A stretch of 64,000 nt of DNA from CAYSRJ01 sp964521865 (GTDB taxonomy: Bacteria; Spirochaetota; B62-G9; DRHN01). The stretch is taken from NCBI GenBank assembly GCA_964521865.1, contig CAZFTJ010000005.1, positions 1 to 64,000 of the forward strand, in the 5' to 3' direction. This document shows positions 43,443 to 52,121 of the stretch, one piece after another. The notes under the pieces are model-generated. The model was not told the DNA's origin, did not search any database, and worked only from the letters and a program-made list of their open reading frames with translations. A program made the translations under genes and the position numbers. The stretch's first letter is position 1. Every line of letters begins with the position of its first letter.

Positions 43443-44774
43443 TCAGTAGGAATAGCTGCTCCCGCCGATAAACTCCCTTAACAGGGATGTGCCGGGCACC
43501 ACATTCTCATCGCTCCAATCCGGAAACTCTCCGAACATTTCAATCACCCGCTGGGCCCGTGCGAGCGCATCCGACTTTTCAGGGTCATTTTTGAACTCCT
43601 CGATGAAACCGGGAAAAAATCCGCCGAGCCTGTGCTTCATCATGGGAAGCTCATACGGAAGAAAACTGTTGAGGATGTAATGGGCCTTTGTAATGCGTGA
43701 AATGATGTACCTCATTTCAGAGCGACGCACATAGTGCCAGTGCGTTATGGTCTGCTGAGGACTGTAGTTTCGAAACTGCATATCCCGCACCATTCTGCGA
43801 AGCATTCTGATATCGGCCCATCGTATGAACCGTCCCTCTTTGTTTTTTATTTGCGACAGTGTTTCAATATACAGGTTGAACTTCTTTTCCTCCGGTATAT
43901 CACCGGTCATATCCTCGAACATGCCGTGCAGAGAATCGATGAGAAGTATCTCTTTTTCCCCGAGCGAAAGAGTGCCCGAGACGCCTTCCCTGTTGCCCGT
44001 TTTGAAGTTATAGTAGGGAACCTGTACGGTTTTTCCCGCAAGAAGCACTTTCAGATGCTCGTTGATAAGCGCGAGGTCCAGAGCCTGCGGTGTTTCGTAG
44101 TCGTAATCGCCGACCATGTCCTGCGGCTGATCCTTCAGATCGAAGAAGTAATGATCCACATTGAGGGTAACGAGGTTGTACCCGAGCTTTTGCAGTTCTT
44201 TTTCTATTTTTATCGTGGTTGTCGTCTTGCCGGACGAAGAGGGACCGGACACGATGATGATTTTGATGTCGTCTATCCTGTTTTCAATGAGCCTGACTGC
44301 ATCTTCAAGCTCATCCTCATAAAAATTCTCGGATACTGTGACAAGCTCACCGAACCTGTTCTTCTCGATAAAGTCGCCGATCTGGTTCAGCCGGACACAA
44401 TGGTGATCTATTCCCCAGGAAAGAGCGTACCACAGTTTCCTGTAGGGAATGTTATCGGAAGAGTATGTCAGGCTCTCCCTTCCGGCCCGTTTGAGGGCAT
44501 GCTCGTACCGGTATATTATGTAGGCCTTTGCCGTTTTTGCATGGCCCCGTTCAATGAGCGATTTTTCGACGAGGTCCTGCACCTCCTCGACGGTCGGGTA
44601 GCTCTGAGGGTAATCGGCCGACTCGAGTCTGGTCATAACATCGTCGGTCACCTTTTCAGCAGTTGCCCTATCGCGTCCGCCGACGGCAATCGCTGCCTGG
44701 AGAACGGCAAGTGTAATTTTTTCGCGATTGAAGGGAACAAGGCTTCCGTCCCGTTTAATTATCTTATCGATCAC
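43443..44774 (-). CDS. ATP-cone plus uridine-kinase-like nucleoside kinase
   Basis: 443 residues from a GTG at 44774, chosen because GGAGGAG lies six bases upstream. Residues 1-90 form an ATP-cone allosteric domain (IDKIIKRDGSLVPFNREKI ... EEVQDLVEKSLIERG). The C-terminal half is a phosphoribulokinase/uridine-kinase P-loop domain with VSGPSSSGKTTTTIK, NVDHYFF and SLHGMFEDMT. Such fusions occur in spirochaetes and some anaerobes and are annotated as nucleoside kinases. ATP-cone regulation of a kinase is unusual because the cone is best known from ribonucleotide reductases. Confidence 0.88.
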   Translation of the reverse strand: MIDKIIKRDGSLVPFNREKITLAVLQAAIAVGGRDRATAEKVTDDVMTRLESADYPQSYPTVEEVQDLVEKSLIERGHAKTAKAYIIYRYEHALKRAGRESLTYSSDNIPYRKLWYALSWGIDHHCVRLNQIGDFIEKNRFGELVTVSENFYEDELEDAVRLIENRIDDIKIIIVSGPSSSGKTTTTIKIEKELQKLGYNLVTLNVDHYFFDLKDQPQDMVGDYDYETPQALDLALINEHLKVLLAGKTVQVPYYNFKTGNREGVSGTLSLGEKEILLIDSLHGMFEDMTGDIPEEKKFNLYIETLSQIKNKEGRFIRWADIRMLRRMVRDMQFRNYSPQQTITHWHYVRRSEMRYIISRITKAHYILNSFLPYELPMMKHRLGGFFPGFIEEFKNDPEKSDALARAQRVIEMFGEFPDWSDENVVPGTSLLREFIGGSSYSY

Positions 44775-44990
44775 GAGATTCTCCTCCGCCGTCCGGATAG
44801 GCAACCCATGGGCCTGCAGTGAAGACTCCGATACGTGAACGCATCAAAACATTGAAGCGCACCGGCAGGAGACGACTAGATTTCACATTGATCAAATCAC
44901 GGTGTTTTTTCAGCTGTGATCCGATGCCCTGAAAAAACATGCTGCAGAGAACATGACGTCCGACCGCAGCACCATAAACTCGACGCCGGT

Positions 44991-46508
44991 TCACACGAAA
45001 CGCCTTCGAATTTCAGCGCTTACAGAGTCGAGAATGGCAACTGTAATGGCAATAAACCATACGGCAATTCCCGCAGCCTTGTAATCGAGGAGTCTGATGT
45101 ACTGCACAAGAATAAATCCGATACCGCCGCCGCCCACCAGTCCGATAATCGTGGACATACGCACATTGATATCCCACCTGTATATGGAAAACGACACGAA
45201 CGGGGGTATCATCTGCGGTACGACTGCATACATGATCGTCTGAAGGCGTGTCGCACCCGTTGCCTGTATCGCCTCGATGGGACCCGGGTCTATATTCTCT
45301 ATGGCCTCGGAGTAGAGCTTTCCGAGCGCGGCGATCGAGTGGAAGGTCAGTGCGATAATACCTGCAAAGGGGCCGAGTCCCACCCACACGACAGCGATCA
45401 GAGCCCAGATGAGCGGCTCGATAGAGCGTACGATATTCATGACGGTTCGGGTGATGTAATAGATTATCATGGTGACCCAGGAACCCGACATCAGGTTCCG
45501 TGCTGCAAGAAAGCTCACCGGTATGGCGAAGATAATGCCGAAGAAAGTTGCCATCATCCCCATGAATATGGTTTCGGCCATCCGGGAAATGGTCAGTTTC
45601 AGAGGATCGTTGATCTTGAGCCTGCCGAGTGCAGATATCTGTCTTGCTTCAACCCGGTGATACTGCGGTCCGGCCGCGCTCGGCGGAATCAGCCGGTAGG
45701 GCATAACGAGCTTGAACGTAAAAGCCCCATTCTGGTCCGTTTTAAGGGTTACGTATTTCCCCTCCTGTCGGGGACGAAACTCGTTTCCGAGAGAATCCTT
45801 CCACCATATCTGCGTTTCCGTGTTCGGCGCAAACCCCCTGCCCGTGAGCGTTACAGTTGAGCCTTTGATCACCTGATTGTTCTTATCCATTCTGGAAAGC
45901 TCGCCGCAGCGCGGCTCGACCTTCAGGTACGGTTTTCCCGGTTCTTCGATCGGCACCGGAGGAAGCTCGTCCTCACAGCCGATCAGTATATCGGCACCTG
46001 CTTTGATTTCCTCCTTCTCACGCATGACAGCCGCTTCCCACGGCCACAGCACGCGGGACAGGGGCGGCAGCGCATCCGGGAGCTCGGTAACCATCTTGTA
46101 CAGGTTGATCTGGCTTATCTGCCAGCCGAGGACGAAAAAGCTTACCAGTATGAGCACAAACAGGCCCGGGCCGCTCTTTTCCCCTGTCTTCGCCTGCCTG
46201 TACGCGTCCCAGGCCGTCCACAGCCAGCACATAACGGCAGCGGCCAGCATAATCCCCATAAATAGAGGCCGCCGCTGCAGAGCCTTGACAAGACGCGCCC
46301 AGCCGCCGACCTCGAAATGCGCAAGAAGGTAAATACGCCATCCGACGATCAGCAGCATGGTGGCGAAGGACCCGAAAAGGAGAAGTCCCCGTCTGACCTG
46401 CCCGCAGACAACCTGCCCGAGACCCGGAATAATGAGCGACAGCAGCCCCGCAACCGGACCCGGCACACCGGTGACAACCGTCTTTTTTCGTGCTGTCATT
46501 CGAACCAT
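44991..46508 (-). CDS. phnE: Phosphonate/phosphate-type ABC permease PhnE with N-terminal extension
   Basis: 505 residues, about twice the usual PhnE. The C-terminal 200 residues are the standard permease with the ATPase-docking block ENIDPGPIEAIQATGATRLQ. The extra N-terminus has four predicted membrane helices (about 16-34, 40-62, 82-100, 114-134), opening with a TM2-like LIIPGLGQVVCGQ. An Ig/IPT-like domain (about 192-300; GSTVTLTGRGFAPN) follows, expected outside the membrane. It overlaps phnC by one base. The exported Ig-like domain might contact the binding protein. Ligand (phosphonate, phosphite or phosphate) not readable. Confidence 0.85.
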   Translation of the reverse strand: MVRMTARKKTVVTGVPGPVAGLLSLIIPGLGQVVCGQVRRGLLLFGSFATMLLIVGWRIYLLAHFEVGGWARLVKALQRRPLFMGIMLAAAVMCWLWTAWDAYRQAKTGEKSGPGLFVLILVSFFVLGWQISQINLYKMVTELPDALPPLSRVLWPWEAAVMREKEEIKAGADILIGCEDELPPVPIEEPGKPYLKVEPRCGELSRMDKNNQVIKGSTVTLTGRGFAPNTETQIWWKDSLGNEFRPRQEGKYVTLKTDQNGAFTFKLVMPYRLIPPSAAGPQYHRVEARQISALGRLKINDPLKLTISRMAETIFMGMMATFFGIIFAIPVSFLAARNLMSGSWVTMIIYYITRTVMNIVRSIEPLIWALIAVVWVGLGPFAGIIALTFHSIAALGKLYSEAIENIDPGPIEAIQATGATRLQTIMYAVVPQMIPPFVSFSIYRWDINVRMSTIIGLVGGGGIGFILVQYIRLLDYKAAGIAVWFIAITVAILDSVSAEIRRRFV

Positions 46509-47296
46509 CAGCCGGCCCCCTCGTCCCTGCGTCCGGCACTCACCCTGACCGCTTCCTCACCGTAAATGTCCTTGAACTCATCATCCGTCATCCGACGAAT
46601 ATCCCTCCTCGAACCGCGGTACACGATCCGTCCTTCCTTCAAACCAATGACACGCGTCGCATACCGCTGCACAAGGTCCAGATAGTGAAGACTGCAGAGC
46701 ACGGTCACCCCTTCTTCCCGGTTCATCTGCTCCAGGTATCCGAGTATGGTGTGTGCGAGCACCGGATCGAGGCTTGCCACCGGTTCATCGGCGAGCACCA
46801 TCCGCGGCTGCTGCATCAGCGCACGCGCAATACCGACACGCTGCTGCTGGCCGCCGCTCAATTCATCGGCACGCTTATTCGCCTGATCCGCGATTCCCAC
46901 TCGCATGAGTGCATGCAGCGCCATATCGCGGTCGTCGGGGGAAAAACGGTGCAGAAGACTCGACATTGAACCGGCATAGCCGAGCCTCCCTGAAAGCACA
47001 TTCGTCAGCACACTCGACCGTTTGACGAGATTGAAATGCTGAAATATCATCCCGATCTGCCTGCGTATCTCCCTGAGCGGGCCTGGATCGGCCGAGGTGA
47101 TGTCCACTCCGTCCCAGGTGATCTTTCCCTCCGTAGGCTCGATAAGCCTGTTTATGCACCGAAGCAGCGTCGATTTCCCGGAACCGCTCAGTCCGATAAT
47201 CACGAGAAACTCCCCGGATTCCACCTGGAAGCCGACGTTTTTCAAAGCAACGGTACCGTCGTCGTATACCTTTGTCAGATTTGTGATCTCAAGCAT
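46508..47296 (-). CDS. phnC: Phosphonate-type ABC transporter ATP-binding protein PhnC
   Basis: 262 residues. Walker A GLSGSGKSTLLR (about 35-46), signature LSGGQQQRVGIARALMQ and Walker B MVLADEPVASLDP. Family-specific GMIFQHFNLVKRSSVLTNVL is present. It energises the PhnE permease that overlaps its stop. Standard length. The upstream gap (47297-47490) to phnD holds only short tandem repeats. Confidence 0.95.
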   Translation of the reverse strand: MLEITNLTKVYDDGTVALKNVGFQVESGEFLVIIGLSGSGKSTLLRCINRLIEPTEGKITWDGVDITSADPGPLREIRRQIGMIFQHFNLVKRSSVLTNVLSGRLGYAGSMSSLLHRFSPDDRDMALHALMRVGIADQANKRADELSGGQQQRVGIARALMQQPRMVLADEPVASLDPVLAHTILGYLEQMNREEGVTVLCSLHYLDLVQRYATRVIGLKEGRIVYRGSRRDIRRMTDDEFKDIYGEEAVRVSAGRRDEGAG

Positions 47297-47381
47297 TAAG
47301 GCACCTCACGTAATCCGAACGTCTTCGTCGGAAATCCCGAGAAAGCGGGGAATTGCCTTTAACCTCCGCTTTTTTCAACAA

Positions 47382-47418
47382 TCGGTATTTCTTTCGGTAT
47401 TTCTTTCGGTATTTTTTT
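47382..47418. repeat. Short tandem repeat, three 12-bp units
   Basis: Three successive units TCGGTATTTCTT (the last ending in a T-run) between phnD and phnC. The T-run on the plus strand is on the wrong strand for a phnD terminator. Such a repeat could alter spacing in the leader of phnC by slippage. Confidence 0.7.
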
Positions 47419-47490
47419 CCCGTGCAGCCTCCCTCAATAAAACCGGCGCACAGACAACACAGCCCGTGCGCCCTTTCAATGCAGATAATG

Positions 47491-48396
47491 CTACTTTGTA
47501 AGATCCTCGATGCGCATACCCGATGCCTGCAGCACCTGCCTGAAAGGATCGTAGAAGGAATCGTCTATCTTCTTGAGACCGCTCCACTGATATGCGGTTT
47601 CGAGCGCCTTCTTTCCCTCATCCGTCTGGGCAATCTCGAGCAGGGCATTGACGATTTTATCGCGAAGCGCCTTCGGCACAACGGGTGAGAACTGCACACC
47701 GTCGTTTGGAATATCCTCCGTAACCTCAATGACGGCGACCTTTTCCATTACATCGGGATGGTCCTTTTCGATCCGCGTCCGGGCATCCACATATGTTGCG
47801 CCTGCGTCCACATCGCCGTTGTACACCGCAGCGACGACCGAATCGTGGCTTCCGGCATCGATAATCTCCTTGAGGTCTGTTTCAGGATTGATTCCTGCCG
47901 CCCTCATGGTGAGCATCGGAATAATCCATCCGCTCGTTGAAAGCGGATCGGGGCGGGCAAAGGTCTTTCCCTTCAAATCGCTGATGCTTCTGATCCCGCT
48001 GTCGGCCCGCGTAATGAGCTGGCCGTTGTACGTTGGGCTTCCGAATCGAACTGAAACGAGCGCCGCTTCTGCAACTCCCCTGTCTGCAGCCATAACATAG
48101 GCGAAGGTCGCCAGAGACGCCATATGCGCTTCAGGCGGATCGCTCGACAGCGCCTCGATTACCCCGGCGTATTCCGTTGCCACATTCGTTGAAAAAAACA
48201 GACCCGTTTTCTTATGAAGCAGATCGGCGACGGACTGCGCTCCGGCGGAAACACGCTCCATCTCACCCGACGGGACGAAAGACCAGATAATAGGGTTCTC
48301 CTCGGAGCCGAGGGGAACCTCCTTCTTCTCCCCGGCATACAAAAAAGAAACCGCCGTCATCACGACCAGTACCGCAAACATAATTTTTTTACCCAT
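47491..48396 (-). CDS. phnD: Phosphonate-type substrate-binding protein PhnD
   Basis: 301 residues. Signal peptide at 1-21 ending LYA-GEKKEV without a lipobox, followed by the PhnD fold (SSDPPEAHMASLATFAYVMA, GKTFARPDPLSTSGWIIPML). The STSG-type anion loop that grips the phosph(on)ate is present. First gene of the phnDCE unit. GGAGG lies near the ATG. The 400-base region upstream (48397-48804) holds a promoter region and two hairpins but no gene. Confidence 0.93.
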   Translation of the reverse strand: MGKKIMFAVLVVMTAVSFLYAGEKKEVPLGSEENPIIWSFVPSGEMERVSAGAQSVADLLHKKTGLFFSTNVATEYAGVIEALSSDPPEAHMASLATFAYVMAADRGVAEAALVSVRFGSPTYNGQLITRADSGIRSISDLKGKTFARPDPLSTSGWIIPMLTMRAAGINPETDLKEIIDAGSHDSVVAAVYNGDVDAGATYVDARTRIEKDHPDVMEKVAVIEVTEDIPNDGVQFSPVVPKALRDKIVNALLEIAQTDEGKKALETAYQWSGLKKIDDSFYDPFRQVLQASGMRIEDLTK

Positions 48397-48645
48397 ATTT
48401 CCACCTCCCTAATGAGATATCGAGATATAAACGATGGTGATTCCGGACTTCAAAACACGGAAGAAGCGACATGCAGCTAAAAAAACTATACCATATACGA
48501 GGATTCCTGTCTTTAAAAAATTTCTCCGCGTCACGCCGCCGGCAAAGGTCGCTACTCCGACGCGAAACATCCGAATAATTTGTCGACGTATTATAATGAA
48601 ACGACGATAAACGACCGGTTGGAAGAAATATGGTTTTATCTATTT

Positions 48646-48672
48646 AAATTCTGGTTTTTTGTACCAGAATTT
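48646..48672. other. Perfect 10-bp hairpin
   Basis: AAATTCTGGT and ACCAGAATTT around a 7-base loop TTTTTGT, in the gap between the phnD promoter region and the deacetylase 3' end. No T-run follows on either strand, so its role is unclear. Confidence 0.5.
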
Positions 48673-48737
48673 CATTAATAAGTGAGCCTATACAATGTTA
48701 AAATTGCCTGTCATTGCATTCTATAGGTAAAAACCAT

Positions 48738-48791
48738 TAGGCAAGTGTCGATTTGAACCTTTTAAGTTTGGAAGTTCACTTGCCTATTTTT
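48738..48791 (-). terminator. Terminator hairpin of the deacetylase gene
   Basis: TAGGCAAGTG (48738-48747) pairs perfectly with CACTTGCCTA (48777-48786). On the plus strand TTTTT follows; on the minus strand the stem is followed by ATGGTTTTTACC. It lies 19 bases past the deacetylase stop and may act in both directions. Confidence 0.65.
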
Positions 48792-48804
48792 CAATATCGA
48801 ACGG

Positions 48805-49959
48805 CTATTGAACGACCCTCTGAATGATAATATCCGAGCTGTCCGGAAGAATGCCGCAGTATATATGATTTTCATGCTGATGATGAGCAATCGCGCGTCC
48901 GCCCTGCGTCACTTCCACCTCATGCCACGAGCGAGGGACGATCGCCTCAAGAGAAAGCGGCTGGTCGTACACATCATCGTCGAGGCCGTCCTCTACGGTA
49001 AATACAACCTCCGAATCGGAACCGGCCAACAAAAAAATCATGGCCGACTCCCGCTCACGCGCATAGCGGGCGACTGTTCCGAATGGTGCTATCCAGAATC
49101 CCTCCTGCGTCACATAGTCGAGCACGTACCTGAAATCCTGCAGAGTGAGCGGCTCCCAGCCGAGCCATTCTCTTTTTATCCCGGAACCGGCGATCCCGTG
49201 GAAATTCAAAACAAACCATCCGCCCGCGGTATACATCCTGCTGCAGTACCACTCCCACGGCTTCACGAACTCCTTACTGCGTATACCGAAGGAATTGATG
49301 CTGTAAAACCCTTCACGTGTCCAGAAAATATCTTCTCCGTTTTTATCCACATACGATTCGAGCACGCCGCTTCCGGACCGCGCCGCTATGTAGTAGCGCG
49401 ATGCGAGCTGTCGCGATTCTTCCGTGCTCCTCCAGTATGCCCAGGCGAGTGTCAGGCCTCCGGTTATGTGGAGCTCTCCTTTAATTTTGTCGTACGAATC
49501 CTTCAGCTCCCTCTTTACATTCGTCTCCTTCTTCGTCATATCCGCATGCGTCTTCGTATGGCTCCCTATTTCGTGACCCGCATGGTATATCTCCCGCGCC
49601 TGATCCCAGCTGAAAAGCTCGCGCCTGATCCCGGAATCTATCCAGTACCCGCGCCTTACATACTTCGTGATCAGAAAAAACGTAGCTTTCAGATTTCTTT
49701 TCGCAAGCTCCGGAAGGGCAAGCACGTACTGATCGAGCGTCCCGTCATCGAAGGTGAGCGAACAGGAAGCCTGTTTGAATCCGTACCACCGCGCGATGCG
49801 AAAGCTGAAGCGTCCTGCAACTTCAGTCAGCGTTTCCGGAGCGGGGGTATACGGGAGTGTCGGAGAGGCTTCTTCGGCTTTCTTAACGGAGGCGCAGTCC
49901 GGGAGATAGAAGAAGACGTACAGGCATGCCACGACAAGCAGCACTTTTCTAAACAACAT
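48805..49959 (-). CDS. Polysaccharide-deacetylase (NodB-fold) lipoprotein
   Basis: 384 residues. N-terminal hydrophobic signal with lipobox LPDC-A (Cys at about 22). NodB motifs are clear: LTFDDGT (catalytic Asp) at about 68-74 and HEIGSHTKTH (metal His) at about 127-136; the later arginine motif is weak (AWAYWRSTEE). The C-terminal about 90 residues form a separate strand-rich domain. Members remove N-acetyl groups from glycans or hydrolyse related bonds, here outside the cytoplasmic membrane. It is monocistronic with its own terminator. Substrate unknown. Confidence 0.88.
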   Translation of the reverse strand: MLFRKVLLVVACLYVFFYLPDCASVKKAEEASPTLPYTPAPETLTEVAGRFSFRIARWYGFKQASCSLTFDDGTLDQYVLALPELAKRNLKATFFLITKYVRRGYWIDSGIRRELFSWDQAREIYHAGHEIGSHTKTHADMTKKETNVKRELKDSYDKIKGELHITGGLTLAWAYWRSTEESRQLASRYYIAARSGSGVLESYVDKNGEDIFWTREGFYSINSFGIRSKEFVKPWEWYCSRMYTAGGWFVLNFHGIAGSGIKREWLGWEPLTLQDFRYVLDYVTQEGFWIAPFGTVARYARERESAMIFLLAGSDSEVVFTVEDGLDDDVYDQPLSLEAIVPRSWHEVEVTQGGRAIAHHQHENHIYCGILPDSSDIIIQRVVQ

Positions 49960-50168
49960 TCGACCTCCCTCTATCTTTTATGAAACCTGGAATGCTCCGA
50001 AGTACACTGTCTTCCCCTCTAGCAATTATCGGATATATTGTAAAGCGCGACCACTTTTTAAACCCGAACACGAGGTCATTTGAAATTCCTGCAATACCCG
50101 ACAAAAAAAGAGCCGTCAATCTCAGAATGATGTATAATAACCATACACATTTCTGAAAGGGGGAAGTG

Positions 50169-51188
50169 ATGAAATATCGGTACATGGGAAATACGGGACT
50201 GGTCGTTTCTCGGGTGTGCCTCGGTGCAATGACCTTCGGAAACCGGGAATGGGGATGTGACAACAGAACGTCCGTCGATATCACACACCGGTTTCTCGAT
50301 GCAGGAGGCAACTTCATCGATACCGCGGATATGTACAGCGAGGGAAATTCCGAAACGATACTCGGTGAAGCCCTGAAGGGGAGAAAACGGGACGACATCG
50401 TGATTGCGACAAAATGTTTCTTTCGCTTGGGCACAACCCAGAATGCAAAGGGACTGTCGCGAAAGCACATACTCGAGGCGTGCGAAGCGAGCCTGAAGCG
50501 GCTTCAGACAGACTTTATCGACCTCTACCAGATACACGGGCCCGACCCGCACACTCCGGTCGAAGAAACAATGCGCTCCCTCGATGATTTGGTGCGCCAG
50601 GGCAAGGTGCGCTACATCGGCTGCAGCAACCATCACGCATGGCAGATACTGAAGGCAAACGGCATCGCCGCCCTGAAAAACCTCGAATCGCTCGTATGCG
50701 GGCAGTACCAGTACAACCTGATTGTACGTGATGTGGAGAGAGAGATACTTCCTGCCTGCGAGGACCAGGGAATGGGGTTCATCTGCTGGAGCCCGCTTGC
50801 AAGCGGAATGCTCACAGGAAAGTATAAAAAGGCGGATAAACCGGAAACCGGCACCCGCATTGCGCTCACGGCGCAGTTTACCGTTCCCCGTTTCTGGCAT
50901 GAACGCGGGTTTCGCATTATCGAGGAGGTCAAAAAGGCAGCACAGGAAACGGGAAAAACGCCCGCACAGGTTGCTCTGGCATGGCTTTTATCCGACAAAC
51001 GGGTCACCGCGGTCATTGTCGGGGCCCGGAATGCCCGGCAGCTCAAGGACAACCTTGCTGCAGGAGACTGGAATATACCCGAAGATGTACGGCGGCGTCT
51101 GGACGAGGCATCGACGTTCGATCACGGCTATCCGAGGCAATGGATGGACCTCGTGTATCCGCTCACCTTCGGCGAGGAAGAGTCGTAA
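50169..51188 (+). CDS. Aldo/keto reductase
   Basis: 339 residues from ATG at 50169 after AAAGGGGGAAG; the preceding GTG at 50166 is also possible. The AKR tetrad residues lie in DTADMYSEGNSE (Asp, Tyr), TKCF (Lys) and the DLYQIHGPDP block (His). The TIM barrel closes with ITAVIVGARNARQLKDNLAA. It resembles the Tas/YajO/potassium-channel-beta group reducing small carbonyls with NADPH. Standalone; the next gene is convergent. Confidence 0.92.
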   Translation: MKYRYMGNTGLVVSRVCLGAMTFGNREWGCDNRTSVDITHRFLDAGGNFIDTADMYSEGNSETILGEALKGRKRDDIVIATKCFFRLGTTQNAKGLSRKHILEACEASLKRLQTDFIDLYQIHGPDPHTPVEETMRSLDDLVRQGKVRYIGCSNHHAWQILKANGIAALKNLESLVCGQYQYNLIVRDVEREILPACEDQGMGFICWSPLASGMLTGKYKKADKPETGTRIALTAQFTVPRFWHERGFRIIEEVKKAAQETGKTPAQVALAWLLSDKRVTAVIVGARNARQLKDNLAAGDWNIPEDVRRRLDEASTFDHGYPRQWMDLVYPLTFGEEES

Positions 51189-51195
51189 AGGGCAC

Positions 51196-51906
51196 TCAAA
51201 ACCCGCCCCTCCCGACTATTATCCAGTAATCGAGGGCGATGCCGGTGTATGCGTGGATGAGGATACCGGGCCAGAGTGTTTTGAGCCGCCGAACGATGAG
51301 TGGAAACACAATACCCGCGACCACGGCCATGAGGGTTTCCGACTGCGGCTGGGTTACATGAAGAAGAACGGTCGCGAGCAGCGATACCATAATCGCCTGT
51401 ATATCGCCGATATCCTCCCGAATGCCCATGAAGAGAAATCCCCTGAAACAAAACTCATACCCTATATAGTAGAGAAAATAGAAGAGCGAGCTTTTCAGAA
51501 AATGAACGGGTGAATCGCCTGCATTCTGCACGAGAGGGTACAGCGAATTGAGCTCCGGCCTGCGTGCCCCGAAGTATACAAACGGCGTCATAAAGGCGAT
51601 TCCCGCCATGGTAACAAACAGGGAAACAAACGGTTTTTTGAATAAAATACCGTATCCCCCCAGCCTTTCCCTGAAACCGAATCTGAGTATGCACATGGGA
51701 ATCGCCCCGAGCAGGAAGAATGCCGTTCCCCACTGGTAGTAGATCGACCTGGCCTGAACAAGGGAAAAATCGTCGGATTTTCTCAGAAAAGCAATGAAGA
51801 ACCTGCTGCTCCCTTCATACCGGTACAAAATATACAGAATGACGACGGACAGCAGAATTATCACGGTTTTAACAGCCTGTGCACGGGATGATGCCGGTAT
51901 TTTCAT
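51196..51906 (-). CDS. CPBP-family intramembrane protease
   Basis: 236 residues from ATG at 51906, supported by AGGGGG six bases upstream; the frame runs on upstream without support. Six or so membrane helices. The family motif EFCFRGFLF (about 144-152; normally EExxxRGxL) has its first glutamate followed by F rather than a second E, and the later His is in VLLHVTQPQ. Members cleave signal or prenylated peptides, or act in bacteriocin immunity. The altered EE pair suggests checking for activity. It is divergent from nrdJ. Confidence 0.78.
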   Translation of the reverse strand: MKIPASSRAQAVKTVIILLSVVILYILYRYEGSSRFFIAFLRKSDDFSLVQARSIYYQWGTAFFLLGAIPMCILRFGFRERLGGYGILFKKPFVSLFVTMAGIAFMTPFVYFGARRPELNSLYPLVQNAGDSPVHFLKSSLFYFLYYIGYEFCFRGFLFMGIREDIGDIQAIMVSLLATVLLHVTQPQSETLMAVVAGIVFPLIVRRLKTLWPGILIHAYTGIALDYWIIVGRGGF

Positions 51907-52121
51907 GGTGTCCCCCTGCTGTACTATATTCACGATCGATGCAACGCTTACGAATACACAGTGTAACAGATGGCCAGAGAAATGGAAATTTTTATTGCAG
52001 TGTTTTGAAAAAATCGAAATAAACGGTGTTTTTTTATTATTCTCAACAGCACAGTATATTATTTTAATGTCGTGGATGGTATAATCTCTCAATACTACTC
52101 CTACGAGAAGGAGCCCATTTT

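Noticed and set aside
47382..47418. Three regularly repeated units, considered as CRISPR
   Set aside because: Units are contiguous, 12 bases long and without spacers; no cas genes.
48808..49983. A 391-codon open frame antisense to the polysaccharide deacetylase
   Set aside because: It mirrors a gene with NodB motifs, lipobox and terminator; the antisense translation has no family pattern. Similar long antisense frames at 43734-44822, 44916-45860 and 28461-29327 are also shadows.
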